Of a stretch of 64,000 nt of DNA, positions 45,401 through 57,400 are shown piece by piece. Under the pieces are notes generated by a model. That model worked only from the letters and a program-made list of their open reading frames with translations, had not been told where the DNA came from and ran no database searches. The first letter of the stretch is position 1. Each line of letters begins with the position of its first letter. The DNA is from Romanomermis culicivorax (Eukaryota; Nematoda; Enoplea; Mermithida; Mermithidae): the NCBI GenBank assembly GCA_963922205.1, contig CAWUHX010000203.1, forward strand, positions 471,465-535,464, in the 5' to 3' direction. Both the position numbers and the translations under genes were made by a program.

Positions 45401-48400
45401 TCAAAACTTCAGGCCGGCCATTTTTGAGAGTACCTCGGACCCGGATTCCAGGATTCCAGAGGTCGCAAAGTAGGCCGGATCTGCTGGAGGCCGTTGTCGC
45501 AGCTCAGTAGATATGTCAGGGATGGACATAGTCTATCTCCAAGTTGTGAAGAAATAGCCAAAGTCGACGCGTTTTGCGTCGACGCCGATTTGCATAGACA
45601 CCGTGCATAAATATGCCGGTCGTCTATGTTTTTGGTCATTCATTGATTATTTGTTTTGTTTTTTATTGAAAGAAGAAAATCGGCGGCCCGATTGGGCATT
45701 AATTTATATTATTTTGTTATATTATTGTGGTGGAGCATTTCCGCCAGGAATACAACGACCCCCGGCCGACAGCCTTGGAATTACTCGCAGCGGAGGGAAC
45801 GCAGGTTAGACCCCGGATCTCTGGAGAGCCACCCAGCGTGCAAGTCTACATTTACAACTCAGTTCTCTGCCCGACTTCTGATTTTGCCCCTGGTTTGAAG
45901 TTACTTGAGCTCAGGGTGTTATCATTTCTTCTGCAGTTCTTCGGGACGAAAGCAGGAGATCTTTGTTGATTTAGAGACTGACCGAACTGTTGCAATCTGA
46001 TTCTACCTAAGGTTTCGGCCTGATTAGGTGAATTAGCTAGTGACTGATTAGGTCTATTTTTGGTATCAAATCTTTCTTTATATTTCTCAATCAACTCCAA
46101 GTCTCATTTCAACAAGTGGTGGCTTCTGACTCTCAAAGTAACGGAAAATCAGAGGCAAACTCGAGGAGTCAAAAAACCTATTGGTTTTTATAGAGAACTG
46201 GGAGGTTACAAAATGAATAAAGACAACCTAGGTGGCCTCAAGAGCTCCGGTTTGCCCCGAACACCACCGGGAAAAAAGGCCCGTGATGCAGAAAAGTTAA
46301 TTGTCCTGACTTCAGCTGAAACTTCAGCTGAAGAGGACAATTGCTCAGATCACCGGCCTTTATCGGTGGAAAATGAAGGCAATCGACCTAGGACCTCGAC
46401 AGCTGTCGAGAGGGAGGACGACGACGCGATATTATCGGCCAACAAAGATCAAATTTTTAAAATTCCGTCGTCGACAAACCTCCCCAAGAGAGGCGAATAT
46501 TTACATCCGCCTATTATGGGACCGGCGCGTCCATTACCGAAGATGAACATTCCGGTTTTGGATCAACAGCAGCGCCGGCCAATTAATAAACCCGCCCAAT
46601 TATTCGATACTTACCATCGATTATATTGGGATAACGAGCGGGAGGAACATCGAGAAAATCCTCGAAAGAGCTCATTAGAAGACAAATTGGACCAGATCAT
46701 GAACAGGTTAGATGTTTATGATAGCATATTCGCCAACATTGCTAATACAGGTTCACAGAAAGCCACTAAGGCAAATGAACCGAGGCAAAGCAATGCTGGC
46801 TGTTTGGAACAAGGTGGTGCATTGAAGTTTGAGCAGGGCCAGGAAGAGTTAGCGTGGCAAAATGATGGCATCACTCTTCAGCAAGACTGTAGACGGAAAG
46901 ACCAAAAGTCAAGTCTCGGTCCTAAAGAGCAGTATATGTCTCATTTGCCCACTACCTCAAAAGTGGAGCAGAGAGTGAGTAGTTGTGGTTTTGACGAAGG
47001 CCTAAAAAACCCAAGTCTGATAAATCCAACTATCTCACAACAGAGCAGTTGTATTAGGGGAGAGACCCCAAGTGTCAGGCAGCAGGTCATGCCTACAATG
47101 GTTCCGATTGATCCAGCTTTATGGGTCAATCCGGCTCAAGTAGGCCCAACTGTCTATGACATTGAAAGGGCGATCAAACCGAAATTACTGCAATCTGATA
47201 TGCCAAGTAAACAGGTTCTCGCTTTTCTAGTGGAGCTAGAAGGTGAGTTTCGTAAGAATACTATCAATGAGGTGAAACTAGAAGCATTAACCCGTTTGTC
47301 AAGGGACTTGCCGAAAGAATTGGCCGAAGAGTCAACAACATATAGGGAGGCCCGAGACAAGATTTTGAATTACTGTGCTCCAGATTGTAACCTGGACATG
47401 CTCAAACGGGATTTATTAGATATTAAGCAGGAACCCGATGAGGCAGCAACCAAATTTTTAAAAAGGGTTCGAGCACATGTGAATCTCGTTTATCAGAGTG
47501 AAACAAAAGAGTTTAAAAATAAAATAATCATTGAAACCTTTTTCTATAGGAGTTCTTTGACTTATCAATTAGAACTGCAGAAAGACATAGCAAAATTCAA
47601 AAATTGGTATGATCTTTCGCAGGCAGTCTATGAGATAGAGTTAAAGTACCGGAATGCGATTAGAACATTTGGGCCAAGAGAGCAGCCCATGATGATAAAT
47701 ACGGCACAAACGGAAATTGCTGAGGAGCAGCAAGCCGATGTGAATGTAATCCAAAGACCTTATGAAAGCGCCCAAAAACGCAATAGGGACTTTAGAAGAC
47801 CAAACACAGAAAGGCAAACTCCAATGCAATCTTCGCAAAATCAATTAGTAGATATAGCAGATGATGAAGTACTTGAAGTACCTCCGCAACAGGCCATAAT
47901 GCCTCGGCAACAGCCTGTTGAGGAGCCAAAAAAGGACTCCCTCATGGTGGCTTTATCTAAGGAGTTTATCAAAATGGCACAATGTTATGAAGAGATTAGG
48001 AACTCGACCAAAGCTCAAGAGGAAGCCATAACTGCTTTAACTCAGAAAGTTGATAAAGCGAAAGCGAAAAGTCAACAAGAGGTTCAGCAGCGAAAATGGT
48101 GTACTTACCACGAAAATAACACTCACAACACGATTGATTGTAGAACCTTGAATTTTTATAAAGGTCTGCAAAATCGTGGAAGGGGTGGAAATAGTGGAAG
48201 AGGCTTTGGAAGAGGAAGTCCTAGAGGAAGTTTTGGAAATTTCCGAGGTAGAGGAAATTTCAGAGGTAATTTCAGAGGAAATTACGGAGGAAGTAGAGGA
48301 GGTTTTGGTAACGAAGGTGAAAGGGGAGCTTATCAAGTTTCGTTTCCTGACGACGAGGCGGAAAATTTGCAAGAATATGCCGAGTTCCAGGAATACGTAA

Positions 48401-51400
48401 AGTTGAAGAAGCTCAGGGAGCAGATGAGGTTGTTACAGGCGACCACCCAGCTGATGTTACCAGGACCAAATCTATTGGACCAACAACCAGTAATCGCAAA
48501 TCAGAGTTCAAATACCCTGTTGGTTCCGCAAAAGGTAGTTAGTCCGTCGCAAGCCTCCGGGCAGACAGACCAACCGCCAAGTAGTGGTATCAATAGTGTA
48601 CAGCAAGAACCAATGATGGAGATGAAGTTGTGTGGTCTACATAATTGTGCCATGGAGAAAGAAGAAAATGTGCCAGAAATAGAATGCAGTGCCGAGTATG
48701 GTAGAAAGGCGACTGCAGAGGAACTGGATATGTTAGCAAAGTACCCTAGAACACAGCCATTTCACATTAAAGTAACTGTGTGTGCTACTACTGCAAAGGC
48801 ACTGATTGACACGGGAGCTCAGTGTTCGGTGATGTCGGGTGATTTCTTGAAAAAATCACTTGGACTGGAGTATACAGCGTACCCTAAGATCCTAAAAGTC
48901 ACTGTCGCCAATGGTAAAGTAGTTAGTGCACATGGTTACGTTCAATTTCAAATGCAATGTGATTATGGCCGTTTTCCAGTTAAAGCTATCATAATACCAG
49001 GGTCCGCAGAAGATTTGATATTGGGAACAGACTTCCTGGCGCATCCGGAAGTCAATACGGTAATAGATTTTGGAAAAGGTTCAATGACTATGATGGGTGT
49101 AAAGAAAAGTATTGATTTGTTAACATCTGATAAGAAAGCAATTCCAATAGTTGGGATGCATAATGCGATGATAGCAGAATCAGTACAAGAAAATTCTATT
49201 GAAGAAGATCAATATTCGACAATTGAGCAGCTGGAAGATCTAGTTCCAGTAGTGGCTTGTAATAGAATTTACATTCCACATGGAACAGATCAACTAGTGA
49301 AAGCTAAACTGTGGAATAAATCCTCGGCAAATAGAATAAATGGAATCATCGTCGAAGGAGATGATTCAGAAACGAGATTCAGAGTAGATGATACTATAGT
49401 TGATGGTTCAAAGGACGACTTTGTATTGATGATCTCCAATAATACGGGTTCCGGTTGCCTGATAGAACCTAATCAAGTTCTTGGTTACTGTAACTCCGTA
49501 TTTCGGGGAGAATCAAGTGTATCAATTTTACAGGCAGGAAATAGTGGAGAAAGTAGCCTAGAGGGCATTTTCGATGCCAAGGAATCAAAATTCGATGGAG
49601 TTGTGTTTCTGGAAGCATTGTACAAAATGACCTCTAAAGCTACAGTGTCAGAGGAGCAGAAAGAGATGGCGATACGGCAACTCGTGAAATACCGGGATGT
49701 ATTTAGCCTACCTCATGATCCTCTGACAACTACTCCCCATCTTACTTGTAAAATTAATACAGGTGATGCTAGCCCTGTGGCGAAACATTACTACAGAGCT
49801 GCCATTGAACGTCGACCATATATCAGACAACATGTGCAGGAAATGCTAGACAAAGGAGTCATAGAGCCATCAAGATCGCCCTGGGCGGCTCCATTATTCC
49901 TAGTAGGGAAGAAAGATGGGTCGCTCAGGCCGGTTGTTGATTTCAGAGGCTTGAACGAGGTTACGAAGGATGATCGATATCCAATACCAAGAATGGATGA
50001 TTATCTGGACTGCCTCGGGAGAGCAAAATTTTATACGACTCTTGACCTTAAGTCTGGTTATTGGCAAGTGCCAATGGAAGAAGGCAGTAAAGAAAAGACT
50101 GCTTTCCTGTGTCAAGAAGGGTTATTTCAGTTCAAAGTAATGCCCTTTGGACTGAAAAATGCACCAGCCGAGTTCCAGAGGATGATGGAGAGAATCCTTC
50201 ATCCTCATGTGTGGAAGATATGTCTAGTTTACATAGACGATATCATAGTGTTCTCGAATACGTTCGAGGAACACATAGAAAATTTGAAATTGGTCCTAGA
50301 TGCTCTGAGACGAGCCCAGCTTACACTTAAACCGGAAAAATGCGAATTCCTACCAAAGAAGGTTCATTTTCTTGGTCACATTTTGGATTCTAATGGAATT
50401 TCGCCCGATCCGAAAAAAGTGCAAGCTATTAAGGAGTTTGAATTCCCGGACTCGGTCAAGCGTATGCAAAGGTTTCTCGGAATGCTCCAGTGGTGTAAAA
50501 AATTTATACCACATCTGGCAAAGCACGCAGAACCTTTGTATAAGCTGACGGCCAAGAAAAGGAATAAATGGCTCGTCACAGAGGATCACTACAAAGCATT
50601 TAATGCTTTGAAAGAAGCACTGGTATCGGTTCCATTTCTTAGGTACCCAGTAATGGATGGCTCAGCCCAATTCATTCTACAAACCGATGCCAGTGGAACA
50701 GCACTAGGGGCTGTTCTGTATCAAGAGTCTGGAGACGATAAGTGGGTCATAGCATACAATAGCCGTGTGCTAAAAGAGGACGAGAAAAAGTGGTGCGCAA
50801 CCGAAAGGGAGTGCCTCGCGATTATCTACGGCCTCAAAATCTATCGGCACTATTTATTGGGGCAGAAAGTATTGATTAAGACAGATCACAGACCACTGTT
50901 ATCAATGAAAGTCAACACTACAACAAATGACAAATTGAAACGGTGGTATGCGATCATAAATCAATACAACCACAAGTTAGAATACGTGCCAGGTAGACAA
51001 AATGCTATGGCTGACTTTCTCTCTAGAAAGGATGAGCCAGAGGATGTGGTGAAATCACCACCGAAGTGGGAAAGTATGTTCAAGTCGGATGTTGTTTCCT
51101 CCGATGTCAAAGGAATAATAAAAGAACAACAAGAACAACAACAAATTTCCTTGGAGGCCAAGAGGAACAACATCCCCGAAAAGAATAAATCCCACAAGGA
51201 TAAAAAGGAAGAAGAGGGTGCTCGAAATAGTCCTGAGGACGAAAGAGAGCATCCTAAGGGAGTAGAAGCGGTAGTAACCCGAAGCAAAGCTCGTGTTTCT
51301 GAAAAGGTGCAGAAAGAAAATCAGGAAACTGATAGATCTGCGATACCTAAGGAACAAGACAATGTGCAGTAGTTACACCCTAGAAAAGAAGAGGAGTTTG

Positions 51401-54400
51401 ATAAACCAGGAACATCAGGAGGAGAAGAGATATCTATTGGCCTGATCCCAGATGACTTGATGAGCAAACTGCAAAAAGCAGACGAAAGCTTAAAGCCAAT
51501 CTGGGATAGATTAGGTGCAAATAGCACCACGAAGTATCACACTGGGTTCTACGAAGAAAATGGTGTATTGTATAGGGAAACTGAGGCAGAAAGCGAAGAC
51601 CAATTGGTCGTACCCGCAAACCTCAGGGACTCTGTACTGCATCAGCATCATGGTGCTGTAATAATGACACACCAGGGTTTCAAAAGAACTCTGAGTGTCA
51701 TGAAATTGCACTATTGGTGGCCTGGCATGGAAAAAGATGTCAGGGAATGGATAAAATACTGCGTTGTCTGTCAAATGGCAACTGCAGGAAAGCCATCCAT
51801 TCCTCCGTTGATACCCATTGTGCCACAAGGTCCATTCGACATTGTATCTGTGGATATAGTAGGAATTTCGCCTTTGGGAGAAAGAATGCCTTATGTTATA
51901 GTTTTTCAGGACTATTTCACAAAATGGGTTGAAGCTGAGATGATCCCAGATCAATCAGCAAATTCAGTTGTGAATGCGTTCTTAGAAGCTATAATATTTA
52001 GGCATGGAACACCAACGAAACTCCTAAGTGACAATGGATCTTGTTTTACTTCGGATTTAATGAAATCAGTTTGTCATTTATTAGAGTGTAAGAAGATCTT
52101 CACTACTGCTTACCACCCTCAGGGTAATGGTATGGTAGAGAGGTTCAACCAAACTCTAATAAAACAACTGAGAAAAGTAGCTATCGGTGAACCCGATAGC
52201 TGGCCAAGATATCTCAAATCAGTGGTCTTTGCCTACAATGCTACCCCACACGCAGTGACGAAGGCCTCGCCATTTGCGTTGTTACGGGGCCATGAGGCAA
52301 AGTTCGGGATGAATTTGTCAAAAGCCCTTAAAATAGTAATGCCCATGAATTATGAGGCATACAAATTCATCCTAACAGACCACTTAACCAGGCTTTATAG
52401 TATTATTGCCGAAAATATCCAGAAAGCAGCGGAAGCTAGCAAAAGATATTTCGACAAGAAAATTAAAACCTCGGTTTTTGAAGAAAATGATTGGGTACTT
52501 CTTAAAGTTGATAAGCAAAAGAAACTAGGCTTAACTTGGGAAGGACCCTTCATTATAACTGATGTCTCCAGGTTAGAGGATAATGTCATAACAATCGCAC
52601 GTTATGATAATCTTTTGCTACGGCAAAAGGTTTCAGCAAGTAGGCTGAAAATTTTTCGCTACGAGACTACACGATGGCAGAACTACGTAAAAAATCGATC
52701 GAATCGTCTTACTGTACCTTCGCAATTAGCGGAGAGTAGTGCGACGCCCGGTGTAGTTTCGTAGCGGCAAAATCTGCCGATTTGCGTGTGTTTATTGTGT
52801 ATATGTAATAAATATTTATTTTAATTGTGTTTTGTAACGGTTAAAATCCGTTTTCATATTTTTTGAAATGTAGGATTGTGTTTTAACGAAGCGGGGGAAA
52901 AGCTTTTAAAGCGAAAGACCCGTTTTCGTACATTTTTTCATTTTACACTTTCTTGGTTAACAACTCCAAATCATTCAAAAGTTTCAAAAGTCGTGTCCCG
53001 CGTCTGCTCTTCATTTTCAAATCTTTTCGAAAAATTGTGAACGGAAGAACCCTCCCGTGAGGTAATTTGCAGCCGCAAGGGAATAGACTGTAAATGTTTT
53101 ATACATCTGTCTACTTTTCACAGCTGCAGATTCGGTTTTAAAAATTTTAAAAATTATTTCGGTGCAAAGAATCGGGCCCAGAAAAAATTTCGAATGGGTA
53201 CGCCGAACGATTGTACTCGGACGTACAACGCGACGGACGATGAAGTCCAATTTGGGGAGCCGCACCCGCGGCAGAATAATCGCTATTTTTTGGTCGACGG
53301 TAAGCAACCATTTTATATTTGTAAATAGTTAGGTAAGAAAATGAGCGGAGGTTACGCTCGTCAGGGGTGTTTTGTAAGACTGTTTCTGTGCCCTTTCTCG
53401 GACGAGCTACCAACTGGGAGTTGAGAATTTAACACAAAAAATTAGGTAGAAGGGGGTGGCAAGGGCCGAACCTAGGTGATCCGAAAAAGACTTCGGTCGA
53501 ATTAGGTGATCCGATTAGGGGAGGTTTTTGTCATTCCCGCTCCCTCTTGTTTCCGCATAGCGGCGAAGAAGGGGATTAGCAGGAGTTAGTCGCGGAGATC
53601 AAGGTTGTGATCGATTAAGCGCTGATCGAGTAGCAAAGGTGTGTTGGGTTAGAGTGAAAAACACCTAATTTCACATATTTTTGCCTATCAATTTTGGTTT
53701 CTATAAAGGGACACCCAACGGCCAGAAAGGCTAAAAATCAAGTTCCCGCTCCAAAATTTCAAAAGTTCAAAAGTTAAAACGGTGTTCTGCACAAAGGTGC
53801 TAGAGTTTTTTCCCCAAAGAGTTAAAGGAGTAATAGTGGGTAAAATTACCCAAAGAGTGTAAAAAGGGTCACGAAAATGCACATAAGGAGTTAGTAGAGT
53901 ATGTCTGGCTAAAATTTAAATCTCTCCTGAATTTTTTAGACCACAATATCCGTCGGGCAATGCGGATAGCGGAGTTGGAAAGGTGGTTTTTTGCCACTTT
54001 TGAGTTCTGGCCGACCAACCCCATCGAGCCGATAATTGTTCCCATGGGAAGTGTGGAAAGGGTGATAAAACACCTAGAAAGTAGCACTTTCCGAGGCATG
54101 AGCATTATCGGCTTCGATGTAGAGAAGGTGAACCGAGAGGACGCTGGAAAGCTGTTTCGGTGGGGGTGCGAAAACGAAAAAGGCAACCAGTTTGCCAGAT
54201 TAGTTTCGTTCGCCCATCTAAATGGCAAAACGTTCGTAATCGACTTAACGTTGCTGCAAGAGCAAGAGTGGAACATATTGTTACACTTTTTACGCTCAGC
54301 GACGTTGTTAGTCGGTTACGCCGTTTTAGAAGATATAGTTTCAATTATCAATGTCCGTGGATGCGGAAAAAGCACCGATGGTCGCGATTTGTCTGACGCG

Positions 54401-57400
54401 ATTAGGTGTAGTATCAAAGATGGAAATCTAGGAAGATACTACGACCTAAGCGTCACGGCAAAGCAGATCATGGGAAGCGAGATTACCAAATCCAGGAAAG
54501 CAGGTATCTGCCCTGAGACATTGAAATTGAAGGGACTTTTTGCCGAAATGTATTTGGCTGATATCGGTCCTCACCAGACTGATTTCAGTCTTTTACGTAA
54601 TTGGCAAAATGTCGCCAAGGAAAGAGTTCCCGAAGAGATGCTGCAGTATGCTGGTATGGATGCATACTTTTCTTTGGCAATTTTTATGGGGGCATTTCAC
54701 TATGGATACGTGATTGAGCTATGTGGGGGAGTTGCCAACTTTCCTCACGATATAGTCGATCCGTCCCAGATTGAAATACTTTCATATAAATTTTATCAGT
54801 TTTACTCATATATAGTTACGGACTACAAACTACGTAACTTTGTGGGTACACCTGATATTGTGGTTAGGCAGCCCGAGGCTACCTACCACATGATGCGCCA
54901 GGAAATGTATGCAAGGTGGGCCACGCAAGTGCAAGAAATAGGGCCTAAATTCCGTTGTCATAGGGATATCTGCAATCCTAGGAAGGGGAAAGAAAATTTG
55001 CCGTGGCGAGGCATCTATCCAAGTGCTTATCGCCAGGGTAAAAAATTAAAGCCCAATTCCTATGATGAAGCAAGCGATCCCGATGACGACGAAATGGTTA
55101 GACCTGAACAGCGCTTGTCGGCAAAGGATAAGTTGCGTCTGGAGTTGGTAGAGGATATGGCGCAAGGGAAGCAGTATCAGGAACTCACTCAACCAGCGTC
55201 TTTAGTTTGGTTCATCGATACAGCCAGGAAAGTTGTCAAGCTACCCCAAGATCGTCAAAAGCAAGCACTACTAGATGCCCTAAAAAATCATCTGGTTCAT
55301 GTGCCTATTGATATTGATCCTGGGGTAGGCTATTTTGACAAAGATCACTGGAAGCCTCAGTTGGCGGAGTATGCTAAGGCATTCGAGGAAAAGCGGTTCT
55401 CGGAACTGCAAGCCGCTTGTGCCTTAGTCCCGCTAGCCTTTCACGTGATCTGGCCCCACAGCAGAAAGGAACTGGACTTTGTAATGGCCGAAATGTTCAG
55501 TTACAGGTTCATTACATCGTTCAGCCCAGAGCTGCAGGGCAAAATAAAAGAAATGGCTTGGCGGTCAGATGAAAGGCTGTCCCAATATCTTATGTTGGCG
55601 AAAACTCTTCCAAACATAGAGTATGAGGTACCCCGCAAAGGTGCCGGAATGTATGTTTGGATGAATCGATTCGGATTTATGCCGATTCGATTAAGATTGT
55701 GGAAAAATGCTGATGTGTGCGCGCCGATCCCTGGCAGCCCTGACACAATAACTACGGACAGCAAGAGCTATAGCTCAAATCCGTACTATTATGTTAGGTT
55801 CTACCATATCGAGCTAGCACAAAGAACGCCATCATTAAGATATGGGGCAACCTGGCAAACGAAAATCGACAAGGTTGGAGACGTCTATGCGTCAAAAGCG
55901 GAAAATAGGGAGTATAGTATAGCCTTCCCTACAAAGATTTTTGACCTTAGACCTCTGGCCTCGGATTTACCGGGAATTCTACACACATTTAGTTATAAAA
56001 CGGGTGAAGGTGTTGTCACCAAATTAGCTGGCAAGATTAGTCCCATCAAGACTGATAGTCTGAAAGATGAGGACAAACAGCAGGCTGATGTAGGTGTTGT
56101 TGAATTTCCGATACTTTCAGGTCAGGAAGTCCAAACGTCGGAAAGCGAAATCTTCAGCGATGCAGTGGGACTGCCGGCTGAAGATGAATCGCCAGACCAA
56201 GGACTTCAGGACGAGGACGTGACTGAGCTGTCGGAAGATGAGCAGCAGCAAGAGCAATCGGTTCCGGCAACGGAACTGATGCAAGCTCAAACTGCTCAGA
56301 CGCAGTCCGACCTCGACAACCAACGTCGATTAGCAATCATTCTAAAGATGGAAGAGGAGGCGAAGCAAAGAATTCGGCTCCAACGTGAACAAATGGAGGA
56401 AGAATTTGCAAAGAACGCGGCGATTTACAACGAAAAACTTCGCCAAATGTCAATTCAATTCGGACTCCAAAAAGACGATACCGCAGCGCCCGAATTGGAA
56501 ACAAAAGTAGTCGTATTAGAGCCACCATCGCCGATGAAGGTAGACGACGATATGCCCTCCGATAAGCTGGTTATTGACGAAGCGAAAGCGGAAACGCCGG
56601 ATTCGGAGATGACGGAAAGTAGGGAGGTAATAGCGTTTTCTGCTGATGGGGGTGTTCCAGGTTTATACTCAGCCAAAGTCGTTCAAAGTATGAGAGAAAA
56701 GGGTTGGAACGACGAGAAAATATTATTTATGGCTGAAAGGAAAAAGAAAATGAGAGTAAAGGAGAAGGAAAAAAGGAAGAAGGGTATTAAGGGAGCAAAA
56801 GTAGAAGCGAAAGAGGAAGAAAGTAAGACGGCGTCTTCGTCCGTCATATCGACCTCAACTCCTACGATTACCTCCACTACTACCCCCACTTCTCAAATTA
56901 CTTCTACCTCAACTGGAACACCATCATTGGCCACATCTTCAGTGGTCACTGCAACTCTGGATAGCACATCCACAACTAGTCAAGCTTCAGGCGCAATAGG
57001 CCTTGCGATGGGGAAACCGATGCCGAAAGGCCAGGCAAAACCCAGCAAGGACCAAAAACCAGGAGTGGCAGCTAGTCAAGTGCAAGTGGCTGGTCCCAGC
57101 AAAATTAAGCAGGCACAGGCTGCTCAGGTAACTGAAACGCCGGAAGTGACTGCGGAAAAATTCAAGGACAGTCTCTTGGACTTCTGGGATGTCTACCAAC
57201 CAAAAGCCAGAGAAGCTGGCCCAATATCATTTTTTACGAGTGCAGTGGCCAAATATTTTGCTTTTGAGCAATTTGAGTCAGAAAGAGTCTTCTTCATGGT
57301 AAACGACGCCGTTAGGGAAATCTACCGGGACTATGAACAACAGTTCAGAGTCCAGGGAGCGTTTCTCTATGATCGGACTAATTTGCCTGAAGAACTCTGG

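Noticed and set aside
45603-45969. Short open frames shared by the two LTRs
   Set aside because: LTR regulatory sequence; several overlapping frames are open at once and none has protein features.
53017-53413. Minus-strand open frames between integrase and ORF3
   Set aside because: No start context, no recognised family, antisense to the element and broken into two frames.
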